Positions 1 through 5,325 of a stretch of 5,366 nucleotides of DNA are shown piece after piece (within the stretch, counting starts at the first letter, position 1; the number at the start of each line of letters is the position of its first letter). Under the pieces are notes generated by a model. It had not been told where the DNA came from. It was given only the letters and a program-made list of their open reading frames with translations, and ran no database searches. The translations under genes and the position numbers were made by a program. The stretch comes from an uncultured Bacilli bacterium. Lineage in GTDB: Bacteria; Bacillota_I; Bacilli_A; RF39; UBA660. The stretch is from positions 1 through 5,366 of the forward strand of contig CANQAF010000062.1 in the NCBI GenBank assembly GCA_947588975.1, given 5' to 3'.

Positions 1-648
1 AGTGAGGATACATTCTCTATTTACCGAAATACATTTGCCCAATTTGGTTTAGGTGTCAAAACAGGAATTGATTTACCTTTGGAAAGCTTAGGGTACAAAG
101 GAAAAAGTGAAGTAGGTGGACTTCTTTTGGATTTTGCAATCGGGCAGTATGATACTTATACGCCTATTCAACTTTCTCAATATATTGGTACGATCGCGAA
201 TGGAGGAAAAAGAATTCAACCACATTTGTTAAAACAGGTATATAGTAGTGAAGCAGATTCTTTTACTCATTTATTATATGAAGTGCCTACAACTGTTTTA
301 AATACGCTAGATACCCAATATGAATACTTAGAAAGAGTGAAATTAGGATTTCAAGAAGTAATGAAATATGGAGGAACTGGGTCTGGATTTATCAATTTAG
401 ATTATAATCCTGCAGGCAAGACTGGAACGAGTCAAAGTTTTATCGATACTGATGGAAATGGTGTCATCGATAAAGAAACAATTTCTATGACATTCGCAGG
501 ATATGCTCCAGCTGATAATCCGCGTGTTACATTTACGGTGATCTCACCCAATATTTATCATTATGATAATGGAAGTAGCTATCAGTCATTTGTGAATCGG
601 CGTATTAGTAAACGTGTCAGTGATGTTTATTTCACACTCTATCCATAA
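1..648 (+). CDS. Penicillin-binding transpeptidase, class B (PBP2/PbpA-like), 3' part only
   Basis: This is the C-terminal 215 residues of a monofunctional peptidoglycan transpeptidase, which cross-links stem peptides outside the membrane. The reading frame is open from base 1, so the start, the membrane anchor and the SxxK and SxN motifs lie outside the window. An internal TTG at 79 is not the real start because conserved sequence (FGLGVKTGIDLP) lies before it. Visible family marks are the AIGQYDTYTPIQLSQY segment (from about residue 47), IANGGKRIQPH, and the third active-site motif KTGT at residues 140-143. The AIGQxDTYTPxQL form is typical of elongation-type PBP2/PbpA proteins of Bacilli. 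Directly after KTGT there is an acidic DTDGNGVID loop (residues 149-157) resembling an EF-hand calcium loop. No terminator hairpin is visible after the stop, so readthrough into rpmG is possible. The family call is firm; the exact paralogue is not. Confidence 0.93.
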   Translation, partial: SEDTFSIYRNTFAQFGLGVKTGIDLPLESLGYKGKSEVGGLLLDFAIGQYDTYTPIQLSQYIGTIANGGKRIQPHLLKQVYSSEADSFTHLLYEVPTTVLNTLDTQYEYLERVKLGFQEVMKYGGTGSGFINLDYNPAGKTGTSQSFIDTDGNGVIDKETISMTFAGYAPADNPRVTFTVISPNIYHYDNGSSYQSFVNRRISKRVSDVYFTLYP

Positions 649-663
649 ATTTGAAAAAAAAGA

Positions 664-691
664 TTGAAAAATATGATAGATTTGTTATAAT
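664..691 (+). promoter_or_regulatory. Sigma-A-type promoter of the rpmG-efp unit
   Basis: The -35 box TTGAAA (664-669) and a perfect -10 box TATAAT (686-691) are separated by 16 nt. A TG at 683-684, one base before the -10, makes it an extended -10 promoter. It lies between the transpeptidase stop and rpmG, with the ribosome binding site of rpmG about 20 nt downstream of the -10. Confidence 0.82.
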
Positions 692-724
692 ATAAATAAT
701 GCTTTTAAAAAGGAGGAGTTTTCT

Positions 725-892
725 ATGGCAAAAAAAGGTGAAAATAGAGAAAATATTACATTAAAATGTAGTGAGTGTAATGAAAAAAATTATCGTACAC
801 CAAAAAACAAGAAAAATACAACCAATCGTTTAGAATTGAATAAGTATTGTCCAAAATGTCAACGTCACACGTTACATAAAGAAGAAAAATAG
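725..892 (+). CDS. rpmG: 50S ribosomal protein L33, zinc-binding (C+) form
   Basis: This encodes a 55-residue basic protein of the large ribosomal subunit. L33 is usually about 49-55 residues, so this is full length. The sequence begins MAKKGENRENITLKCSEC and has two CxxC pairs, C15/C18 and C42/C45, the zinc-ribbon cysteines of the C+ type, which bacteria often exchange for a cysteine-free paralogue when zinc is scarce. The motifs NYRTPKNKKN and LNKYCPKC are typical of the family. The start is set by a strong AGGAGGAG SD at 711-718, 6 nt before the ATG. It is the first gene after the extended -10 promoter and probably shares a transcript with the next small ORF and efp. To my knowledge, an L33 gene beside a PbpA-type gene recurs in Bacilli. 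No zinc operator was recognised upstream. Confidence 0.95.
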   Translation: MAKKGENRENITLKCSECNEKNYRTPKNKKNTTNRLELNKYCPKCQRHTLHKEEK

Positions 893-905
893 AAAAGAGT
901 AGTAT

Positions 906-1076
906 ATGAAACAAACCAATGTACCTTATATTATAGGACAAATGCATTCTGTAATTGATTATCAAAAATTAATTCAATTACAAGCTGAGCAAACCAATAA
1001 TATAAGAAAAAATGAAAAAGGAAAATCTTATATCAAAAAATATAATCCTGATTCATTGAAAAACCAAATGAGATGA
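906..1076 (+). CDS. Small hypothetical protein (56 aa) between rpmG and efp
   Basis: This ORF starts at the first available ATG, 13 nt after the rpmG stop, and ends at TGA. An in-frame TAG at 900-902 rules out an earlier start. The 56-residue product begins MKQTNVPYIIGQMHSVIDYQ, is basic, and has no membrane segment, signal peptide or cysteine. The middle (about residues 15-34) could form an amphipathic helix, and the C-terminal third is lysine-rich. I do not recognise the family. The upstream SD is weak (AAAGAG, about 894-899), so expression may depend on translational coupling to rpmG. Without this ORF, the roughly 220 nt between rpmG and efp would be unexplained, and no promoter or hairpin was found there. 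It could be a real small gene or a remnant of a longer one. Confidence 0.5.
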   Translation: MKQTNVPYIIGQMHSVIDYQKLIQLQAEQTNNIRKNEKGKSYIKKYNPDSLKNQMR

Positions 1077-1114
1077 AAATGAAGAATTGCTAGTGATAGA
1101 AAGGAGTAAGGTTC

Positions 1115-1672
1115 ATGATTAATGTTAATGATATCAAAACAGGTATGACATTGATTATTGAAGGTGGTATTTATCAAGTAATTGAATTTTTACATGTAAA
1201 ACCAGGAAAAGGTTCTGCTTTTATGAAGACGAAACTAAAAAATTTAAGAACTGGTGGTACAGTAGAAAGAACATTCAATACCAATGTCAAATTTGAAAAA
1301 GCAAATATTCAGAAATCTAACGTACAGTATTTATATAATACTGGAGATACTTATTATTTTATGAATATGGAAACTTATGAACAATTAGAATTATCTAGTG
1401 CCCAAATCGGTGATGATAAGAACTATTTAATTGAAAATATGAATGTCATTGTATCTTTCTTTGAGGGAGAATTGTTAGGAGTTATTTTACCAGATAAAAT
1501 CGAAATGACAGTTACTTCTACAGAACCAGCTGTAAAAGGAAATACAACTAACAATGCTACAAAGGATGCTTATGTAGAAACAGGACTTTTAGTACGTGTT
1601 CCATTATTTATTGAACAGGGAGAGAAAATTTTAGTTTCTACTAGTGATGGAAAATATGTATCAAGAGCGTAA
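1115..1672 (+). CDS. efp: Translation elongation factor P
   Basis: EF-P binds ribosomes stalled on polyproline stretches, between the P and E sites, and restores peptide bond formation. The 185-residue product has the usual length and closely resembles Bacillus EF-P. An N-terminal KOW-like domain (about 1-60) carries the tip loop HVKPGKGSAF. K32 in this loop is at the position that is post-translationally modified in Bacillus (5-aminopentanol) and corresponds to E. coli K34. Two OB-fold domains follow, with the signatures QYLYNTGDTYYFM, YEQLEL and the C-terminal ETGLLVRVPLF...STSDGKYVSRA. The start is fixed by AAGGAG at 1101-1106, 8 nt upstream. A hairpin terminator begins at its stop codon. 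No promoter of its own is obvious, so it is probably transcribed from the promoter ahead of rpmG. No lysine-modification enzyme is present in the window. Confidence 0.98.
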   Translation: MINVNDIKTGMTLIIEGGIYQVIEFLHVKPGKGSAFMKTKLKNLRTGGTVERTFNTNVKFEKANIQKSNVQYLYNTGDTYYFMNMETYEQLELSSAQIGDDKNYLIENMNVIVSFFEGELLGVILPDKIEMTVTSTEPAVKGNTTNNATKDAYVETGLLVRVPLFIEQGEKILVSTSDGKYVSRA

Positions 1673-1699
1673 TAATCAATCAGATGATTGATTATTTTT
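1671..1699 (+). terminator. Rho-independent terminator after efp
   Basis: An 11-bp perfect inverted repeat (AATAATCAATC at 1671-1681, GATTGATTATT at 1686-1696) with an AGAT loop is followed by a short T run. The stem starts inside the efp stop codon. It is AT-rich (only two G-C pairs), so efficiency may be moderate. It could also act weakly in the other direction. Confidence 0.65.
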
Positions 1700-1700
1700 C

Positions 1701-1729
1701 TTGCATTATAAAATGAAATATGTTAGAAT
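1701..1729 (+). promoter_or_regulatory. Promoter of the 34-residue-repeat gene
   Basis: The -35 box TTGCAT (1701-1706) and -10 box TAGAAT (1724-1729) are separated by 17 nt, with an extended -10 TG at 1721-1722. It begins directly after the efp terminator and is followed by an SD (GAGGTG, 1744-1749). The repeat gene is therefore likely to be transcribed on its own. Confidence 0.68.
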
Positions 1730-1754
1730 AAATAACCAACAGTGAGGTGGAAAA

Positions 1755-3206
1755 ATGAAAATAGAAACAATGGAAATGATTGCGAATGAAGTTCCAAATG
1801 TGGATATGGTTAAAGCAATCATTGAAAATTTAAATCATTTATCTGATAATGATATAAAATTATTATTACAGGAATTCAAGAATTGCGACTATAAAAAAAA
1901 TGCATGTTATATAGCTATCAATCCAAATGTATTAAAGACTAGAACAACTGCAGAACAAATTCAGTTGATGGAAGCTTTCAAGAATTGTGACTATAATGAA
2001 TATGCATATGAAATTGCTATCGATCCAGATGTATTAGAAAAAAGAACAACTGCAGAACAAATTCAGTTAATGGAAGCTTTCAAGAATTGTGACTATAATG
2101 AATATGCATATGAAATTGCTATCGATTCAGATGTATTAGAAAAAAGAACAACCGAAGAACAAATACAGTTAATGGAAGCTTTCAAGAATTGTGACTATGA
2201 TTACTATGCATATGAAATTGCTATCAATTCAAATGTATTAGAAAAAAGAACAATCGAAGAACAAATACAGTTAATGAAAGCTTTCAAGAATTGTGACTAT
2301 AATGAATATGCAAGTAATATAGCTACCAATTCAAATGTATTGAAAGCAAGAACAACCGAAGAGCAAATTCAGTTAATGGAAGCTTTCAAGAATTGTGACT
2401 ATAATAAATATGTAAGTAATATAGCTACCGATTCAGATGTATTAGAAAAAAGAACAACCGAAGAGCAAATCCAGTTAATGAAAACTTTCAAGAATTGTGA
2501 CTATAATAAATATGCATATAAAATTGCTATCGATCCAGATGTATTAGAAAAAAGAACAACCGAAGAACAAATCCAGTTAATGGAAGCTTTCAAGAATTGT
2601 GACTATAATAAATATGCATATAAAATTGCTACCAATTCAAATGTATTGAAAGCAAGAACAACCGAAGAGCAAATTCAGTTAATGGAAGCTTTCAAGAATT
2701 GTGACTATGATTACTATGCATATGAAATTGCTATCAATTCAAATGTATTAGAAAAAAGAACAACCGAAGAACAAATACAGTTAATGGAAGCTTTCAAGAA
2801 TTGTGACTATGATTACTATGCATATGAAATTGCTACCAATTCAAATGTATTGAAAGCAAGAACAACCGAAGAGCAAATTCAGTTAATGGAAACTCTCAAG
2901 AATTGTGAGTATAATGAAGAGGTATATAATATAGCGGTAGATACCAAAGTATTAAGTACGAAATCTATTACAGAACAAATAGAATGTATGCAGAATGCTT
3001 ATGAACAATCTAAAATAAAACAAGAAAAACCGCTAGAAGTTCCTGATAGTGAAGAAGTTCCTCATAGTGAAAATATACAAAATATTGAAACTTTAGAGGA
3101 AATGAAAAACTATATTGCATGTTTAATGGAACAAAATGGAAAAGATGCAGATATTGAAGGGTATACTTTAGTATATAAATATCAAACAAAGAGTAAAAAT
3201 AAATAA
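1755..3206 (+). CDS. Tandem 34-residue repeat protein, function unknown (483 aa)
   Basis: I do not recognise a named family. The start follows GAGGTG at 1744-1749 with 5 nt spacing. Residues 1-40 form a helical N-cap resembling half a repeat. Residues 41-414 are eleven 34-residue units without gaps, consensus FKNCDYNEYAYEIA then xDxDVLEKRTTEEQIQLMEA. Residues K2, N3, C4, Y6, I13, A14, V19, L20, E27, Q28, I29 and M32 of the unit are invariant in all eleven. The first unit and especially the last are the most divergent, as expected for array ends. A linker with EVPDSE/EVPHSE and a short helical tail (about 443-483) follow. There is no signal peptide, membrane segment or LPxTG motif, so it is probably cytosolic. 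The pattern suggests an alpha-solenoid: TPR has the same length but a different consensus, and the IAxNPxVL part recalls leucine-rich repeat variants. A binding-scaffold role is inference only. It has its own promoter and terminator. Confidence 0.9.
   Translation: MKIETMEMIANEVPNVDMVKAIIENLNHLSDNDIKLLLQEFKNCDYKKNACYIAINPNVLKTRTTAEQIQLMEAFKNCDYNEYAYEIAIDPDVLEKRTTAEQIQLMEAFKNCDYNEYAYEIAIDSDVLEKRTTEEQIQLMEAFKNCDYDYYAYEIAINSNVLEKRTIEEQIQLMKAFKNCDYNEYASNIATNSNVLKARTTEEQIQLMEAFKNCDYNKYVSNIATDSDVLEKRTTEEQIQLMKTFKNCDYNKYAYKIAIDPDVLEKRTTEEQIQLMEAFKNCDYNKYAYKIATNSNVLKARTTEEQIQLMEAFKNCDYDYYAYEIAINSNVLEKRTTEEQIQLMEAFKNCDYDYYAYEIATNSNVLKARTTEEQIQLMETLKNCEYNEEVYNIAVDTKVLSTKSITEQIECMQNAYEQSKIKQEKPLEVPDSEEVPHSENIQNIETLEEMKNYIACLMEQNGKDADIEGYTLVYKYQTKSKNK
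1875..2996 (+). repeat. Eleven in-frame 102-bp tandem repeats
   Basis: Units start at 1875 and every 102 bp after that, the last at 2895. Units 2-10 share an identical first 18 bases (ttcaagaattgtgactat); unit 1 differs by one base. Units 4 and 9 differ at only 2 of 102 positions. The last 63 bases of units 5 and 8 are identical, and unit 10 differs from them by one base. First halves match in adjacent pairs (2/3, 7/8, 9/10), while second halves match between distant units (4/9, 5/8/10). Because each unit is 34 codons, gain or loss of units keeps the frame. Confidence 0.97.
3036..3071 (+). repeat. 18-bp tandem duplication in the linker of the repeat protein
   Basis: Two adjacent 18-bp copies (3036-3053 and 3054-3071) differ at one base and encode EVPDSE and EVPHSE (residues 428-439). 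It is in frame and lies in an acidic, probably disordered linker between the repeat array and the C-terminal tail. Confidence 0.85.
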
Positions 3207-3209
3207 TGT

Positions 3210-3238
3210 AAAAGATAATGTAGAATCATTATCTTTTT
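3210..3238 (+). terminator. Rho-independent terminator after the repeat gene
   Basis: An 11-bp perfect stem (AAAAGATAATG at 3210-3220, CATTATCTTTT at 3227-3237) with a 6-nt loop ends in a T run. It begins 4 nt after the stop codon. The downstream arm lies where the -35 region of the following promoter would fall. Confidence 0.75.
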
Positions 3239-3251
3239 GAATATTTTATTG

Positions 3252-3257
3252 TATAAT
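3252..3257 (+). promoter_or_regulatory. Probable -10 box of the SDR/PLP-enzyme operon
   Basis: A perfect TATAAT lies 18 nt before the SDR start codon. No good -35 is present at 16-18 nt: the best position (3229-3234, TTATCT) is weak and lies within the terminator stem, and TTGAAT at 3237-3242 is only 9 nt away. If the box is used, the transcript would begin near 3264, almost at the SD, giving a leader of about 12 nt. Confidence 0.5.
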
Positions 3258-3263
3258 ACGTGT

Positions 3264-3269
3264 AGGTGG
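3264..3269 (+). promoter_or_regulatory. Ribosome binding site that decides the SDR start
   Basis: AGGTGG lies 6 nt before the ATG at 3276. An in-frame TTG at 3237 would add 13 residues, but it lacks an SD, lies in the terminator T run, and is upstream of the predicted transcript start. The ATG at 3276 also gives the normal short N-terminus before the nucleotide-binding motif. Confidence 0.8.
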
Positions 3270-3275
3270 TCAAAA

Positions 3276-4019
3276 ATGAAAAAACAAAAAGTAGTGCTTA
3301 TTACAGGTGCAGGAATTGGAATTGGAGCAGCAATTGCTTTAGAATTTGCCAAAAAAGGTTATTTTTTAGTTTTAAATTATAATACTAGTGAAAAAGAAGC
3401 TAACCAATTAAAAGATGAGTTGATACACCAATATGGAATTCAAGCGATTACTTGTAAAGCGGATATTTCAGTTGAAAGTGAAGTACAAGCTATGGTAGAA
3501 AGTGCGATACAGACTTTTGGACATATCGATGTACTCGTCAATAATGCTGGAATTGCCATTGATACTTTATATGAAGAAAAAACAGTAGAAAACTTTAGAA
3601 AAACATTGGATGTCAATTTGATTGGGACATTTTTAGTAAGTAAATATGTAGGTGATATTATGTATGATGCCAAGCAAGGAGCAATCATCAATATTGCATC
3701 TACCAATGGAATCGATCAATATTTTCCAATGTGTCTTGATTATGATGCATCGAAAGCTGGTATGATTTCTCTCACCCATAATTTAGCATTACAATATGCT
3801 CCTTATATCCGTGTCAATGCCATTGCTCCAGGCTGGGTAGCAACTGAAAACGAAATAAAAGAATTGGATCAAGATTATATTGTATCCGAACAAGATAAAA
3901 TTTTTCTAAAAAGATTTGGTCGACCTGAAGAAATTGCGAAAGCAGTTACATTTTTAGCAAGTGAAGATGCAAGTTTTATCAATAATGCAGTCATTCGTGT
4001 AGATGGAGGACAAAGATGA
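3276..4019 (+). CDS. Short-chain dehydrogenase/reductase, FabG-like (247 aa)
   Basis: This is a classical SDR, an NAD(P)-dependent oxidoreductase with a Rossmann fold in the cytosol, most similar in layout to 3-oxoacyl-ACP reductase FabG (about 245 residues). The cofactor motif TGAGIGIG is at residues 10-17, the adenine-pocket D63 is in ADIS, NNAG is at 89-92, the structural Asn is N114, and the catalytic S142, Y156 and K160 (YDASK) are followed by APGWVAT at 184-190 and the terminal VDGG. There are 13 residues between S142 and Y156, one more than in E. coli FabG, within STNGIDQYFPMCLDY, so substrate-loop geometry may differ. No other fatty-acid genes are nearby, so a role in fatty acid synthesis is unproven and the substrate is unknown. 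Its stop overlaps the next start by 4 nt (ATGA), showing tight coupling to the PLP enzyme. Confidence 0.92.
   Translation: MKKQKVVLITGAGIGIGAAIALEFAKKGYFLVLNYNTSEKEANQLKDELIHQYGIQAITCKADISVESEVQAMVESAIQTFGHIDVLVNNAGIAIDTLYEEKTVENFRKTLDVNLIGTFLVSKYVGDIMYDAKQGAIINIASTNGIDQYFPMCLDYDASKAGMISLTHNLALQYAPYIRVNAIAPGWVATENEIKELDQDYIVSEQDKIFLKRFGRPEEIAKAVTFLASEDASFINNAVIRVDGGQR
4005..4010 (+). promoter_or_regulatory. Ribosome binding site of the PLP enzyme, inside the SDR gene
   Basis: GGAGGA lies 5 nt before the ATG at 4016. The same bases are the two glycine codons of the conserved C-terminal VDGG of the SDR, so the site serves both coding and initiation. Confidence 0.8.
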
Positions 4020-5284
4020 AAGAGATGTTTCAAGAATTGGGTGTATCTGAGCAGATACAAGAAATGGTCAAAGAGGCAGAAGAAGTATTACAACCTGAAT
4101 TTAAAAAAATGGATGCTTTAGCAGAGTATCAAAGTTTAAAAGTTTTAAATGCATTTCATAAGTATCAAATATCGGAAACACATTTAGGTAGCACAACAGG
4201 ATATGGTTATGATGATATTGGAAGAGATACAATTGAAAAAGTATTTGCGGAAGTTTTAGGTGCAGAAGATTGCCTAGTCCGTAATCAATTTATTTCAGGA
4301 TCCCATGCATTAACAGTTGCTTTGTTTGCACTATTAAGACCTGGAGATATACTACTTAGTATTTCAGGGGAACCTTATGATACTTTACATGAAGTAATTG
4401 GCATTCGTGACAATCCAAGTTCCTTAGCGTCTTTTAAAGTGCATTATTCACAAATTGATTTAATCAATGATAATTTTGATATTGAAAAAATCCAGTCATT
4501 TTTAAAAGAACATAAAACAAAGGTAATTGAAATCCAAAGATCAAAAGGATATTCTACGCGTAAAAGTATTTCTTTAGAACAAATAGAAGAAGTGATTCGA
4601 AAAATAAGAGAAGTAGATCAAGATGTTATCATTCTGGTTGACAATTGCTACTGCGAATTTGTCAGTGAATATGAACCCTTACAAGTAGGAGCAGATATCA
4701 TTGTTGGTTCTTTGATTAAAAATTTAGGTGGAGGAATTGCACCCAATGGTGCTTATATTGCAGGACGTAAAGATTTAGTTGCACTTGCAGCAGACCGTTT
4801 AACAGTACCTGGTGAAGGAAAAGAAGTTGGCCCTAGTTTAGGAGTGAATAAATTATTATTGCAAGGTTTATTTTTTGCACCTACAGTTGTAGCTAGTAGT
4901 TTAAAAACAGCTATTTTGGCAAGTTATTTATTAGAAAAATTAGGATATACTGTAGAACCAAAGATAAGTGATAAACGTGCTGATATTGTTCAAATGATTA
5001 CCTTTGGAAATCCAGATGATTTAATTCATTATTGTCAAGGTATTCAGATGGGTTCTTATATCGATGCTCATTCGATTCCAATTCCATGGGATATGCCTGG
5101 CTATGAAGATCAAGTCATTATGGCATCTGGTAGTTTTACACAAGGATCATCCATTGAATTATCTTGTGATGGACCAATCCGTCCACCATATATTGCTTAT
5201 ATGCAGGGTGCTTTAACATATCCAGCAGGTAAATTGGGTGTAATGAAGGCAATTTCATATTTATTGGAAACAAAAAAAGTATAA
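4016..5284 (+). CDS. PLP-dependent enzyme, aluminium-resistance / methionine gamma-lyase-like family (YnbB-like)
   Basis: This is a full-length 422-residue fold-type I PLP enzyme of the family annotated as aluminium resistance protein or methionine gamma-lyase family (B. subtilis YnbB relatives). Family marks in order: HLGSTTGYGYDDIGRD (56-71), the cofactor-binding SGSHA (94-98), RPGD (108-111), SGEPYDTLHEVIG (117-129), IQRSKGYS (173-180), VDNCYCEF (208-215, with D209 likely contacting the pyridine nitrogen), and GSLIKNLGGG (231-240), where K235 is the likely Schiff-base lysine. These are followed by PWDMPGYEDQVIMASG (357-372) and QGSSIELSCDGPIRPPY (376-392). A carbon-sulfur lyase reaction on sulfur amino acids is the usual annotation, but true substrates of this family are poorly known. 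It overlaps the SDR gene by 4 nt. No terminator separates it from the promoter starting 7 nt after its stop. Confidence 0.93.
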   Translation: MKEMFQELGVSEQIQEMVKEAEEVLQPEFKKMDALAEYQSLKVLNAFHKYQISETHLGSTTGYGYDDIGRDTIEKVFAEVLGAEDCLVRNQFISGSHALTVALFALLRPGDILLSISGEPYDTLHEVIGIRDNPSSLASFKVHYSQIDLINDNFDIEKIQSFLKEHKTKVIEIQRSKGYSTRKSISLEQIEEVIRKIREVDQDVIILVDNCYCEFVSEYEPLQVGADIIVGSLIKNLGGGIAPNGAYIAGRKDLVALAADRLTVPGEGKEVGPSLGVNKLLLQGLFFAPTVVASSLKTAILASYLLEKLGYTVEPKISDKRADIVQMITFGNPDDLIHYCQGIQMGSYIDAHSIPIPWDMPGYEDQVIMASGSFTQGSSIELSCDGPIRPPYIAYMQGALTYPAGKLGVMKAISYLLETKKV

Positions 5285-5290
5285 AAAACA

Positions 5291-5319
5291 TTGACAATCA
5301 TAAAATAGTTCTGTATACT
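5291..5319 (+). promoter_or_regulatory. Near-consensus promoter for the operon beyond the right edge
   Basis: A perfect -35 TTGACA (5291-5296), a 17-nt spacer and a -10 box TATACT (5314-5319) predict a transcript start near 5326. It is the strongest promoter match in the window and is followed by a structured leader rather than an immediate start codon. Confidence 0.85.
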
Positions 5320-5325
5320 ATTAAA

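Noticed and set aside
58..66. KTG near the left edge as the transpeptidase active-site motif
   Set aside because: It belongs to the conserved GVKTGIDLP segment of this PBP family; the true KTGT motif is at residues 140-143 followed by SQSF.
756..965. 69-aa open frame on the minus strand
   Set aside because: It covers the clearly coding rpmG on the other strand, has a low-complexity hydrophobic composition typical of reverse-complemented AT-rich sequence, and lacks an SD.
1056..1084. Separate promoter for efp with TTGAAA as -35
   Set aside because: No acceptable -10 box exists 16-18 nt downstream.
1875..2996. CRISPR-like array
   Set aside because: The 102-bp units are contiguous, coding and in frame throughout, with no short palindromic repeats or unique spacers.
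1875..2996. Canonical TPR protein
   Set aside because: The 34-residue length matches, but the TPR key positions (W4, G8, Y11, A20, A27, P32) are not met in a consistent register.
3237..3275. Upstream TTG start for the SDR gene (13 extra residues)
   Set aside because: It lies in the terminator T run and before the -10 box, has no SD, and the extra residues do not fit the family N-terminus.
3440..3706. 88-aa open frame on the minus strand
   Set aside because: It lies wholly inside the SDR gene, whose motifs are intact; it is an antisense shadow.
3875..4060. 61-aa open frame on the minus strand
   Set aside because: It is antisense to the end of the SDR gene and the start of the PLP enzyme, with no supporting signals.
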